Of a stretch of 64,000 nt of DNA, positions 57,801 through 64,000 are shown one piece after another. The position numbers and the translations under genes are program-made. Origin of the DNA: Paraburkholderia caffeinilytica. GTDB lineage: Bacteria; Pseudomonadota; Gammaproteobacteria; Burkholderiales; Burkholderiaceae. How positions within the stretch are numbered: the first letter of the stretch is position 1; each line of letters opens with the position of its first letter. The notes under the pieces were generated by a model. That model saw only the letters and a list, made by a program, of their open reading frames with translations. It did not search any database and was not told the DNA's origin. Where the stretch lies: the NCBI RefSeq assembly GCF_003368325.1, contig NZ_CP031467.1:1550001-1614000 (forward strand), in the 5' to 3' direction.

Positions 57801-57826
57801 GTCGTCACGTTGTCGGTGGTTTGCAT
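54821..57826 (-). CDS. nrdA: Ribonucleoside-diphosphate reductase class Ia, alpha subunit
   Basis: Large catalytic R1 subunit reducing ribonucleoside diphosphates. The 1001-residue protein has an N-terminal ATP-cone (about residues 37-130, VIRRNGSVVSFEPSKI onward), which implies dATP feedback control. Active-site signatures follow: SSCYLTTVDDD, NLCTEITLN with Cys and Glu, and VCNLGSVNL. The barrel ends with TISNIIGVSACIEP. The last 90 residues are a Gly/Ala-rich linker and the redox tail FDECEACQ, whose Cys pair shuttles electrons from thioredoxin. Start at 57826 has AGGAG eight bases upstream; an upstream TTG is rejected. NrdR boxes lie at its promoter. Confidence 0.97.
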   Translation of the reverse strand: MQTTDNVTTRYEGSPTGQAFGQAQGAQALAPQVTYADYKVIRRNGSVVSFEPSKIAIAVTKAFLAVNGGQGAASARVRELVEQLTQNVVRALVRSRPNGGTFHIEDIQDQVELALMRGGEHNVARAYVLYREKRTQARGHDEQVAASAPGLNVTDNGVTRPLDLAALRGIIELACSNLGDAVSADPIIAETVKNLYDGVPMTQVYDSAILAARTMIEKDPAYSQVTARILLHTIRREILEEEVTQTEMGERYAEYFPQFIKRGVQAELLDDKLLQFDLKRLGAALDNNRDLQFGYLGLQTLYDRYFLHHDGVRIEMPQAFFMRVAMGLSLNEIDREARAIEFYNVLSSFDFMSSTPTLFNSGTRRSQLSSCYLTTVDDDLDGIYEALKENALLSKFAGGLGNDWTRVRALGSHIKGTNGKSQGVVPFLKVVNDTAVAVNQGGKRKGAVCAYLETWHLDIEEFLELRKNTGDDRRRTHDMNTANWIPDLFMKRVHEGGDWTLFSPSTCPDLHDKFGAEFETAYTAYEDKVARGEIKLFKKVPAAQLWRKMLGMLFETGHPWITFKDPCNVRSPQQHVGVVHSSNLCTEITLNTSDTEIAVCNLGSVNLVAHLKEQADGTLVLDHDKLKRTVSVAMRMLDNVIDINYYAVAKARNSNLKHRPVGMGIMGFQDCLHLLRTPYASQEAVAFADTSMEAVCYYAYYASTELAQERGRYSSYRGSLWDRGILPQDSVKLLAEARGGYVEVDSSESMDWTELRSRIATYGMRNSNCIAIAPTATISNIIGVSACIEPTFQNLYVKSNLSGEFTVVNDYLVRDLKERGLWDEVMVADLKYFDGTLSRIDRIPADLRAIYATAFEVDPKWLVEAASRRQKWIDQAQSLNIYMGGASGKKLDEIYKLAWVRGLKTTYYLRTMAATHVEKSTVAHGALNAVSSGGGEGSGGAGGVGGGAAGGFGVSGGAASGGIQVAAAAPAVAVEAAPEADGPVCMMRPGDPGFDECEACQ

Positions 57827-58131
57827 GTGCAAAGCTCCTGGTCCTGGAAATGTTGCGGGAAGATCCGCGGATTAAAACGAACGCTGCGCCGCCGCGTGCG
57901 CATGCGATGGGGTGCAGGAAAAAGGCCGGCTGAGCCGGGTGGCGGGATGCGACAGCGATGAAGCCTGATTCGAATTGGTAACGGTCTTCATCACGTGTGT
58001 CGCGATCACTTGCTGGCCTTTTTCTGAATGTTTCTGGACGCTGCCGGTTCTCTCGACCCGCCACGCCGCAGGAATTTTTCGCTGCCTGGAATGCTTGCGG
58101 CGCCGTACTCGGAGAGCGGGGCGCCGCGGAC
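57827..58131. other. Long 5' leader of nrdA
   Basis: The predicted leader from the start point near 58199 to the nrdA ATG is about 370 bases. Short minus-strand open frames occur in it (one starting MKTVTNSNQ, 39 codons) but none is supported. A regulatory role of the leader is possible; I see no known riboswitch. Confidence 0.45.
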
Positions 58132-58164
58132 TTATGCACTCAGTTATGCACAGAGTTATACACA
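58132..58164 (+). promoter_or_regulatory. Three DnaA-box-like 9-mers at 12-base period
   Basis: TTATGCACT (58132-58140), TTATGCACA (58144-58152) and TTATACACA (58156-58164) follow the DnaA consensus TTATNCACA, the first with one deviation. Their starts are exactly 12 bases apart. They lie just downstream of the nrdA promoter; E. coli nrdAB also has DnaA boxes near its promoter. Confidence 0.6.
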
Positions 58165-58168
58165 CCAG

Positions 58169-58215
58169 ACACAAGATCTAGTGCGAAACTGAATTTCTGG
58201 CACCAAGTATAGTGT
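58169..58215 (-). promoter_or_regulatory. Tandem NrdR boxes at the nrdA promoter
   Basis: ACACAAGATCTAGTGC (58169-58184) and GCACCAAGTATAGTGT (58200-58215) both fit the NrdR box consensus (acaC-w-A-t-A-T-a-T-w-Gtgt), and their starts are 31 bases apart, the three-turn spacing expected for paired NrdR sites. The second box covers the -10 element, the first lies just after the start point. Confidence 0.75.
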
Positions 58216-58233
58216 AGTTTCAGGACAGGTCAA
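58206..58233 (-). promoter_or_regulatory. Sigma70-type promoter of nrdA
   Basis: On the minus strand TTGACC (58228-58233) and TATACT (58206-58211) are separated by 16 bases. Transcription would begin near 58199. Confidence 0.65.
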
Positions 58234-58294
58234 ATCGTTTTATTTGCTTTCGGAGGCTTGACTTTTGGATGGCGCGACGCGCAGCCGACTCCCC

Positions 58295-58321
58295 GGAGAA
58301 CAAGGCAGCGCCTTGTTCTCC
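58295..58321. repeat. Perfect 12-base-pair hairpin between ampD and the nrdA promoter
   Basis: Arms GGAGAACAAGGC and GCCTTGTTCTCC with a three-base loop. It lies 30 bases after the ampD stop and upstream of the nrdA -35 box. Neither strand has a T-run directly after it, so a Rho-independent role is doubtful. Confidence 0.6.
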
Positions 58322-58350
58322 ACGCATCGCGTGAACGCGCGCGAAGGTCG

Positions 58351-58947
58351 TTACGGCGTTTTGGAAAACTTGAGATAGGGGAAGTACCGATCCGCCAACG
58401 CGGTGTCGCGCTGCAGACGCTGCCACTCGAAATAGGGCCCTGGATCGGTCTTGCGGCCGGGGGCAATGTCCGAGTGACCGGCGAGCCCTTCGACCGGATA
58501 GCGAGCCTTGAGCGCCGTCACAAGCGCCCCGAGCGTGCAGTATTGCGCTGCTTCGAAAGCAGTCGTGTCACTGCCCTCCAGCTCGATGCCAATCGAGAAA
58601 TCGTTGCAGCGCTCGCGGCCGAAAAAATTCGACGGGCCGGCGTGCCATGCCCGTTCGTTGCAGGACACAAATTGCTCGAGCGCGCCGTCGCGATGAATCA
58701 CGAAATGCGCCGACACCCGCACGCCGCGCAGATGCGAGTCGTAGTACGGGTGAGCGTCGCAGTCGAGTGTGTTCAGGAACAGGTCGGCGATCGCCGTGCC
58801 GCCGAACTCATTGGGCGGCAGGCTGATGTTGTGGACGACGATCAGCGTCGGCACGGCCCCTTCGGGCCTCGCTTCGAAATTCGGCGAGGGCAGTTTGCGT
58901 GCGGCGGCGACCCAACCGTCGGCATCGACGGTGAACGCGACGCTCAT
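58351..58947 (-). CDS. ampD: 1,6-anhydro-N-acetylmuramyl-L-alanine amidase
   Basis: Cytoplasmic zinc amidase of murein recycling that removes the peptide from anhydro-muropeptides. The 198-residue protein has the AmpD amidase fold: LIVVHNISLPP with zinc-ligand His39, SAHFVIHRDGALEQF, RAWHAGPSNFFGRERCNDFSIGIELEG split around the substrate groove, and GLAGHSDIAPGRKTDPG with the second His and the Asp ligand. The ATG at 58947 overlaps the stop of the preceding gene by four bases. The upstream in-frame Arg-rich sequence is excluded. Confidence 0.95.
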   Translation of the reverse strand: MSVAFTVDADGWVAAARKLPSPNFEARPEGAVPTLIVVHNISLPPNEFGGTAIADLFLNTLDCDAHPYYDSHLRGVRVSAHFVIHRDGALEQFVSCNERAWHAGPSNFFGRERCNDFSIGIELEGSDTTAFEAAQYCTLGALVTALKARYPVEGLAGHSDIAPGRKTDPGPYFEWQRLQRDTALADRYFPYLKFSKTP

Positions 58948-59294
58948 CGAGCGTCGCGGCCCGTGGGACGCGCGCCGTGACGCTGCGCGTGCGCGGCGCT
59001 GCAGAACGGCTGCCCGCCCACCACCACGGAGTCGCTCTTGGGCGCGTGCACGCCGCACTCGGCGCAGCGGATCATCGGCTCGGCGAGCTGCGGCTGCGCT
59101 TGCCGCGCATTGGGCCCACGCGCGCGGCCATTCGGCCCGCTCTGGCCTCTTGCACCGTTGGCACCGCCGGCGCCCGCCGCGCCATTGGCGCCTGCGCCGG
59201 TGCGTTGCGACGCTTGCGCGTCATGACGACGCAGCGCCTTGACCAGCCACTGGCCAACGATAAACAACAGGATCAGCAGAAAAATTTGTCGCAT
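58944..59294 (-). CDS. PP0621-family zinc-ribbon-like membrane protein
   Basis: A 116-residue protein with one N-terminal transmembrane helix (residues 3-20, IFLLILLFIVGQWL), a Gly/Ala/Asn/Arg-rich linker and a C-terminal treble-clef-like motif CAECG...FCSAAH, typical of the PP0621 family found beside ampD in beta- and gammaproteobacteria. Four Cys/His residues could bind zinc. No activity is known. It is coupled to ampD by a four-base overlap and lies ten bases after the CcsA-like gene. Confidence 0.8.
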   Translation of the reverse strand: MRQIFLLILLFIVGQWLVKALRRHDAQASQRTGAGANGAAGAGGANGARGQSGPNGRARGPNARQAQPQLAEPMIRCAECGVHAPKSDSVVVGGQPFCSAAHAQRHGARPTGRDAR

Positions 59295-59304
59295 GGCAGG
59301 ACAC

Positions 59305-60231
59305 TCACACTACAGCACGGTGCAACAGCACCTCGAATACAAAACGGCTGCCTACGTACGCCAGCAACAACGCGACGAACGACGCCAGCACCCAGCGCAA
59401 TGCCGCGCGGCCGCGCCAGCCGGAAACCTTGCGCGCAGTCAGCAGCGCGCCGAACATCACCCAGGAAAGAATCGCGAAGACCGTCTTGTGATCGAGCCGC
59501 AAGGCACGGTCGACCAGCTGCTCGCTGAACAGGATGCCCGACACCAGCGTCAGCGTGAGCAGCACGAAGCCGGCGCCGATCAAACGGAACAGCAGCTTTT
59601 CAAGAGTCAGCAGCGGCGGCAAGGTATCGAGCCAGCTCGACAGCCAGCCGTTGCCCGCCGCAGCCGCATTGCGTTGCGACATGCCGCCGCGCATGGCATG
59701 CAGACGCCGCTCGACCAGCAGCATCAGAATCGCGTGCAGCGCTGCGATCGCGAACAAACCGTACGCGATATTGGCGATCAGGAAGTGCAGCTTGAACATC
59801 GGCGCCGCCGAATACGGCAGCACGCGCACGCCATTGAACGCCAGTGGCAATAAGGAGGCGACGCAAGCGAGCGGCAACACCAGCAGGCGCAGGCCGTCGA
59901 GCGGAAAGAAAAAGCTCTCGATCCAGTAAATGCCGGCGCCGAGCCAGAACATCGCCGACAGCGCGAACGCGAAGCCGAACACCATCGCGTTTTGGGGAAA
60001 GATGGTGGTGTGCAGCAGCGCGCCGTGGGCGAGCAGCGCGACAAACAGCAGCGCGCGGCCCGAGGTGCTCATGCCCGAGGCCGCCGATGAGGTCAATGCG
60101 CCCGCAGCGACGGGCACCGGCGGCACGCTCTCGAGCATGGGGCGCAACGCGGCGTGCCGGTGCGAGCGCCATCCGACCACGGCGAGACCGCCGTAGAGGA
60201 GCGCAGTGAGGGCATACAGTACAATATCCAT
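59305..60231 (-). CDS. CcsA/YpjD-family cytochrome c assembly protein
   Basis: Inner-membrane protein of the CcsA/CcmC/HemX-like family. The 308-residue protein has about eight hydrophobic helices. Conserved parts include LLAHGALLHTTIF near residue 68, with a His at a helix, MFKLHFLIANIAYGLFAIAALHA with His in the helix pair, and LDHKTVFAILSWVMFGALL with another His; these are heme-handling positions in relatives. In E. coli the homologue YpjD lies beside ffh, and here ffh is the divergent neighbour 81 bases away. Role in cytochrome c biogenesis is inferred from family. Confidence 0.85.
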   Translation of the reverse strand: MDIVLYALTALLYGGLAVVGWRSHRHAALRPMLESVPPVPVAAGALTSSAASGMSTSGRALLFVALLAHGALLHTTIFPQNAMVFGFAFALSAMFWLGAGIYWIESFFFPLDGLRLLVLPLACVASLLPLAFNGVRVLPYSAAPMFKLHFLIANIAYGLFAIAALHAILMLLVERRLHAMRGGMSQRNAAAAGNGWLSSWLDTLPPLLTLEKLLFRLIGAGFVLLTLTLVSGILFSEQLVDRALRLDHKTVFAILSWVMFGALLTARKVSGWRGRAALRWVLASFVALLLAYVGSRFVFEVLLHRAVV

Positions 60232-60312
60232 ATTCGAAGTTTACACTAGGCCCCTGCTCCGCGACGTCTCCCGCATCGCGCCCCGCTCCGGCCGCACAGT
60301 TCATCGCTCCCC

Positions 60313-61680
60313 ATGCTCGATAATCTGACTCAACGGATGGCGCGCGTCGTCAAGACGCTGCGCGGCGAAGCCCGGCTCACCGAGGCGAACACCCAGGAAA
60401 TGCTGCGCGAGGTGCGTCTCGCGCTCCTCGAGGCGGACGTGGCGCTGCCGGTCGTGCGCGAGTTCATCGCCAAGGTAAAGGAAAAAGCGCTCGGCGAGGA
60501 GGTGATCAGCAGCCTGTCGCCGGGTCAGGCGCTGGTCGGCGTGGTGCAGCGCGAGCTGACCGCGATCATTGGCGGCGACTATGAAGGCAAGGCGGTCGAA
60601 CTGAATCTCGCCGTCACGCCGCCGGCCGTCATCCTGATGGCGGGCCTGCAAGGCGCCGGCAAAACGACCACGGTCGGCAAGCTCGCCAAGCTCCTGCGCG
60701 AGAAGTACAAGAAGAAGGTTCTCACCGTGTCGTGCGACGTCTACCGCCCGGCTGCTATCGCGCAGTTGAAGACGGTGACCGAGCAGGTCGGCGCGGACTT
60801 CTTCCCGTCGGAACCGGATCAGAAGCCGGTGGATATCGCGATCGCCGCGGTGGATTGGGCCAAGCGCCACTACCACGACGTGCTGCTGGTCGACACGGCC
60901 GGCCGTCTGGGTATCGACGAAGCGATGATGCAGGAGATCGCCGCGCTGCACAGCACGCTGAAACCGGCGGAAACGCTGTTCGTCGTCGACGCGATGCTCG
61001 GCCAGGATGCGGTCAACACCGCGAAGGCCTTTAGCGACGCATTGCCGCTCACCGGCGTCGTCCTCACCAAGCTCGACGGCGACTCCCGCGGTGGTGCCGC
61101 GCTCTCCGTGCGTCACGTGACGGGCAAGCCGATCAAGTTTGTCGGCGTCGCCGAGAAGCTCGACGGCCTCGAAGTTTTCTATCCGGATCGAATGGCGAAC
61201 CGGATTCTCGGCATGGGCGACATTCTCGCCCTCGTCGAAGAAGCGCAACGCGGCGTGGATGTCCAGGCCGCGCAGAAGCTCGCCGACAAGGTCAAGAAAG
61301 GCGGCGACTTCGACCTCAACGATTTCCGCGCGCAACTCACGCAGATGAAGAGCATGGGCGGCCTGTCGTCGCTGATGGACAAGCTGCCCGCGCAGTTCCA
61401 GCAGGCAGCGGCCGGCGCCAATATGGGCATGGCCGAATCGCAGATGCGCCGCATGGAAGGCATCATCAATTCGATGACGCCGTTGGAGCGCGCCAAGCCC
61501 GAGCTGATCAAGGCCACCCGCAAACGCCGCATTGCCGCCGGCGCGGGCGTGCAGGTGCAGGAAGTCAACCGCATGCTCAATCAGTACGACCAGATGCGCA
61601 CGATGATGAAAAAGCTGAAGGGCGGCAATCTGCAAAAGATGATGCGCGGCATGAAGGGCATGATGCCCGGCATGCGCTAA
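60313..61680 (+). CDS. ffh: Signal recognition particle protein Ffh
   Basis: GTPase that binds 4.5S RNA and nascent membrane proteins and delivers them to FtsY. The 455-residue protein has the N domain (MLDNLTQRMARVVKTLRGEA), the G domain with G1 GLQGAGKTTTVGKLA near residue 105, the DVYRPAAIAQL insertion region, DTAGRLGIDE (G3) and TKLDGDSRGGAAL (G4), and the methionine-rich M domain (MGMAESQMRRMEGI, MRTMMKKLKGGNLQKM, ending GMMPGMR) for RNA and signal binding. Length is standard. Divergent from the CcsA-like gene. Confidence 0.98.
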   Translation: MLDNLTQRMARVVKTLRGEARLTEANTQEMLREVRLALLEADVALPVVREFIAKVKEKALGEEVISSLSPGQALVGVVQRELTAIIGGDYEGKAVELNLAVTPPAVILMAGLQGAGKTTTVGKLAKLLREKYKKKVLTVSCDVYRPAAIAQLKTVTEQVGADFFPSEPDQKPVDIAIAAVDWAKRHYHDVLLVDTAGRLGIDEAMMQEIAALHSTLKPAETLFVVDAMLGQDAVNTAKAFSDALPLTGVVLTKLDGDSRGGAALSVRHVTGKPIKFVGVAEKLDGLEVFYPDRMANRILGMGDILALVEEAQRGVDVQAAQKLADKVKKGGDFDLNDFRAQLTQMKSMGGLSSLMDKLPAQFQQAAAGANMGMAESQMRRMEGIINSMTPLERAKPELIKATRKRRIAAGAGVQVQEVNRMLNQYDQMRTMMKKLKGGNLQKMMRGMKGMMPGMR

Positions 61681-61823
61681 GCTTTAGCAAGACGGCGGCG
61701 CGCGTGCTTCCGTGCACGGACAACGGCACGCGCGGCTGACTCCGGATTTGTGCGGGTTTATTCTGTACCGCACACCGCCGTTCTCACCCACACTATGTAT
61801 ACAGTTACCGCCCGTCAGACGTC

Positions 61824-62375
61824 ATGAACCGCGAAGAAGCTCTCCACATTTTTAGCCACTCCGAAGAAATCGTTTCGGCCGACGACGTCAACGCGTCGAT
61901 CAGCGGCATGGCGGCCGCCATCCGCGATGAGATGAGCGAAGACTTCCCGCTCGTGCTGTCGGTGATGGGCGGCGCGGCAGTGTTCACCGGCATGTTGTTG
62001 CCGCACCTCGATTTCCCGCTCGAGTTCGACTACATCCACCTGACCCGCTACCGCAACACCACCAAGGGTGGCAACGAGATGCAATGGCGCGTGGCGCCGG
62101 CTGAGTCGGTGAAGGATCGCGTCGTGCTGGTGCTCGACGACATCCTCGACGAAGGCGAGACCATGGCCGCGATCCGCGACCGCATCCTCGCAATGGGCGC
62201 GAAGCGCTTCCTGAGCGCGGTGCTGTGCGAGAAGATCATTCCGAAGGTCAAGCCGCTGCGCCCGGATTACTGCGGTTTCGAAGTGCCGGACCGCTACGTG
62301 TTCGGTTGCGGGATGGACGCCAAAGGCTACTGGCGCAACCTGCCGACCATTCGGGCGCTGACCGACGGCGCTTAA
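61824..62375 (+). CDS. hpt: Hypoxanthine-guanine phosphoribosyltransferase
   Basis: Salvage enzyme making IMP or GMP from the free base and PRPP. The 183-residue protein has the type I PRTase motif VLVLDDILDEGETM at about residues 102-115 (PRPP loop), MGGAAVFTGMLLPHL for the pyrophosphate loop, and FEVPDRYVFGCGMDA before the C-terminus, typical of HPRT. The family is also annotated as hypoxanthine phosphoribosyltransferase; guanine use is inferred. A strong terminator follows 46 bases after the stop. Confidence 0.92.
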   Translation: MNREEALHIFSHSEEIVSADDVNASISGMAAAIRDEMSEDFPLVLSVMGGAAVFTGMLLPHLDFPLEFDYIHLTRYRNTTKGGNEMQWRVAPAESVKDRVVLVLDDILDEGETMAAIRDRILAMGAKRFLSAVLCEKIIPKVKPLRPDYCGFEVPDRYVFGCGMDAKGYWRNLPTIRALTDGA

Positions 62376-62420
62376 GGCCGGGTTGTTTTGGCGGCGCCTT
62401 TTTACGGCGCGCATCGGCGT

Positions 62421-62452
62421 AAAAAAAGCGGCTTGCGGGCCGCTTTTTGTTT
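62421..62452. terminator. Bidirectional intrinsic terminator between hpt and marC
   Basis: Stem AAAAAGCGGC/GCCGCTTTTT around a TTGCGG loop, preceded by an A-run and followed by TTTTTG. It can end the plus-strand hpt transcript and the convergent minus-strand marC transcript. Confidence 0.85.
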
Positions 62453-62515
62453 GCCGGGCTGGTGATGGCGATACCACTGCTGCGCCGGCGTGCCGAACTC
62501 CGCACTGGAGCTTGC

Positions 62516-63115
62516 TCAAAGTTGATGCACAAAAGAGCGAATACCGCCGAGCATCATTTCAACCGAGATCGCCACCAGCACCAATCCCATCAGCCGTTCG
62601 AAGGCCATCATCGCGCGCTCGCCGAGCCACGCCTGAATCCGCTCCGCCAGCATCAGCACGATCGCGCAGACGATCATCGTGACAGTCAGCGCGCCGATCC
62701 ACTCGAACATCTTGCCGGGCGCCTGCGACGTCAGCAGCATCACCGTTGCGAGCGCCGACGGGCCTGCCAATGCCGGAATGGCCAACGGGACGATCAGCGG
62801 CTCGCCGCCGCGCGTGTCGTTGCCGAACGGCCCGTCCGGATGCGGAAACACCATCCTGAGCGCGATCAGAAACAGCACGATCCCGCCGCCGATACGCAAT
62901 GACTGGTCGGTCAGACTCATCATGCGCAGAAAACCGTCGCCGACCACCATGAAGATCAGCAGGATCGCAAAGGCGATCGCCACTTCACGCAGGATGACGA
63001 TCGTGCGCCGCTTCGGCGACACGCCCCGCAGGCAACTGATAAAGAGCGGAATGTTGCCGAGCGGGTCTGTGATCAGAATCAGCAGGATCGTCGCGGACAG
63101 GAAGGTGTACTCCAC
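62516..63115 (-). CDS. MarC-family membrane protein
   Basis: A 199-residue integral membrane protein with six predicted helices. It begins ATILLILITDPLGNIPLFIS, the conserved MarC N-terminus with the DPLGN motif in the first helix, and has EVAIAFAILLIF, GGGIVLFLIALRMVF, the conserved PLAIPALAGPSALATVMLL in helix 4 and a terminal ERLMGLVLVAISVEMMLGGI. MarC proteins were once linked to multiple antibiotic resistance but that link is weak; function unknown. It starts 12 bases after the proS stop and is probably co-transcribed with it. Confidence 0.9.
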   Translation of the reverse strand: MEYTFLSATILLILITDPLGNIPLFISCLRGVSPKRRTIVILREVAIAFAILLIFMVVGDGFLRMMSLTDQSLRIGGGIVLFLIALRMVFPHPDGPFGNDTRGGEPLIVPLAIPALAGPSALATVMLLTSQAPGKMFEWIGALTVTMIVCAIVLMLAERIQAWLGERAMMAFERLMGLVLVAISVEMMLGGIRSFVHQL

Positions 63116-63127
63116 CGTCCGCTCCGC

Positions 63128-64000
63128 TTAGCGGGCCAACGCGGCGCGAACCTTGCCGATCACCGTTTGGGCGGCGTCTTCGACCGGCAGCAGCGTTGCT
63201 TCGGCATCGCGGCGGCCTTGATACTCGAGCTTGCCGTCCTTCAGGCCACGATCGCCGATCACCAGACGATGCGGCACGCCGATAAGCTCCCAGTCGGCAA
63301 ACATCACGCCCGGGCGCTCGCCGCGATCGTCAAGGATCACGTCGACACCCGCTTCGACCAACTCCGCGTACAGCTTGTCGGCCTGCTCACGCACGGCTTC
63401 GCTGCGGTCGTAACCCATCGGGCACAGCACGACCTCGAACGGCGCGATCGACTCCGGCCAGATGATGCCCTTGTCGTCGAAGTTCTGTTCGATCGCCGCG
63501 CCCAGAATACGTGTGATGCCGATACCGTAGCAGCCCATTTCCATCGGCTGCGGCTTGCCGGTTTCGTCGAGACAGGTCGCGTTCATCGCTTCCGAATACT
63601 TCGTGCCGAGCTGGAACACGTGGCCGACTTCAATGCCGCGGCAGATGTCGATCAGGCCCTTGCCGTCCGGCGACGGATCGCCCTTCTTCACATTGCGGAT
63701 ATCGGCGACGACCGGCTCCGGCAGATCGCGGCCCCAGTTCACACCAGTGGTGTGGTAATCCACTTCGTTCGTGCCCACCACGAAGTCGCTCATGTTCGCG
63801 ACCGTGCGATCCGCGACGACCTTGATCGGCTTCTTCGTGTTGATCGGACCGAGGTAACCAGGCGGCGTGCCGAAGGTCTCGATGATCTCGGCTTCGGTCG
63901 CCATGCGGAAGTCCGCCAGACCCGGCAGCTTGCTTGCCTTGATCTCGTTCAGATCGTGATCGCCGCGCAGCATCAGCAACCAGATGGTCGGCTCGGCGCC
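63128..64000 (-). CDS. proS: Prolyl-tRNA synthetase (partial, N-terminus outside window)
   Basis: Class II synthetase charging tRNA-Pro. Only the C-terminal 290 or so residues are inside; the start lies beyond the right edge. The visible part begins in the insertion (editing) domain with [28 protein letters not shown] and [15 protein letters not shown], then the aminoacylation core with [36 protein letters not shown] (motif 3), and the anticodon-binding domain with [25 protein letters not shown]. These are typical of the bacterial-type enzyme with the editing insert. marC follows on the same strand. Confidence 0.96.
   Translation of the reverse strand, partial: GAEPTIWLLMLRGDHDLNEIKASKLPGLADFRMATEAEIIETFGTPPGYLGPINTKKPIKVVADRTVANMSDFVVGTNEVDYHTTGVNWGRDLPEPVVADIRNVKKGDPSPDGKGLIDICRGIEVGHVFQLGTKYSEAMNATCLDETGKPQPMEMGCYGIGITRILGAAIEQNFDDKGIIWPESIAPFEVVLCPMGYDRSEAVREQADKLYAELVEAGVDVILDDRGERPGVMFADWELIGVPHRLVIGDRGLKDGKLEYQGRRDAEATLLPVEDAAQTVIGKVRAALAR

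Noticed and set aside
57872..58174. Minus-strand open frame of 100 codons in the nrdA leader
   Set aside because: It would begin inside the DnaA-like array and runs through regulatory DNA; composition is not protein-like.

Overview
The window is GC-rich (roughly two thirds G+C) chromosomal DNA of a betaproteobacterium, most likely Burkholderia or Paraburkholderia. The evidence is the gene content and order (leuS-lptE-holA, bamE/fur divergent pair, tkt-gapA, aroQ-accB-accC-prmA, ccsA-like/ffh, an Ala/Lys/Pro-rich histone H1-like protein) and close agreement of many proteins with that group's typical lengths and N-termini. It is mainly core genome. I see no insertion sequence, prophage, tRNA, rRNA or CRISPR array.

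Layout. 1-7.5 kb (minus strand): DNA polymerase III delta (cut by the left edge), LPS assembly lptE, leuS, an exbD/exbB pair, dapB and bamE; fur diverges from bamE. 8.3-12.2 kb: a purine-breakdown block (allA, alc) with a dctA-type transporter and a divergent GntR/FadR-family regulator; two matching palindromes mark its probable operators. 12.3-18 kb: gapA and tkt, then a spermidine-synthase-like protein, a VOC protein and rsmE. 18-19.5 kb: a secreted barnase-type RNase with a barstar-like inhibitor, next to a short plus-strand region ending in two tandem intrinsic terminators that serve no visible gene (candidate small RNA). 19.5-25.8 kb: maeB, thiL-pgpA, pncC, a cupin and pyrF.

25.9-36.8 kb is a sugar block on the minus strand: IclR regulator, dgoK, dgoA, an SDR, AraF/AraG/AraH-type ABC importer, a second SDR, an SMP-30 lactonase and an aldose epimerase. 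Together these can import an aldose, oxidise it to a lactone and aldonate, and finish as 2-keto-3-deoxy-6-phosphogalactonate cleaved to pyruvate and glyceraldehyde 3-phosphate; the aldonate dehydratase is not in the window. An 11-base-arm palindrome overlaps the -35 box of the IclR promoter.

37-43 kb: mtgA, aroE, an RNase II-family enzyme, a YqiA-like esterase and mpl (cell wall, shikimate and RNA turnover). 43.2-51.5 kb (plus strand): an unrecognised protein with a degenerate nucleotidyltransferase-like motif, a TlpA-type thioredoxin, aroQ, accB, accC, prmA, a zinc-ribbon membrane protein, tpx, a PfkB-family kinase and a glycine-zipper lipoprotein. 51.8-58.2 kb: histone H1-like protein, nrdB and nrdA, separated by an unusual gap of about 690 bases; nrdA has a strong promoter with two NrdR-type boxes 31 bases apart and three DnaA-box-like 9-mers at an exact 12-base period. 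58.3-64 kb: ampD, a PP0621-like protein, a CcsA-like cytochrome c assembly protein, ffh, a hypoxanthine phosphoribosyltransferase, a MarC protein and proS (cut by the right edge).

The best leads for something undescribed are the orphan plus-strand terminators near 19.4 kb and 52.7 kb, the 12-base-period DnaA-like array upstream of nrdA, the nrdA-nrdB spacer, a REP-like hairpin found twice 20 kb apart, and the nucleotidyltransferase-like protein at 43.2 kb.
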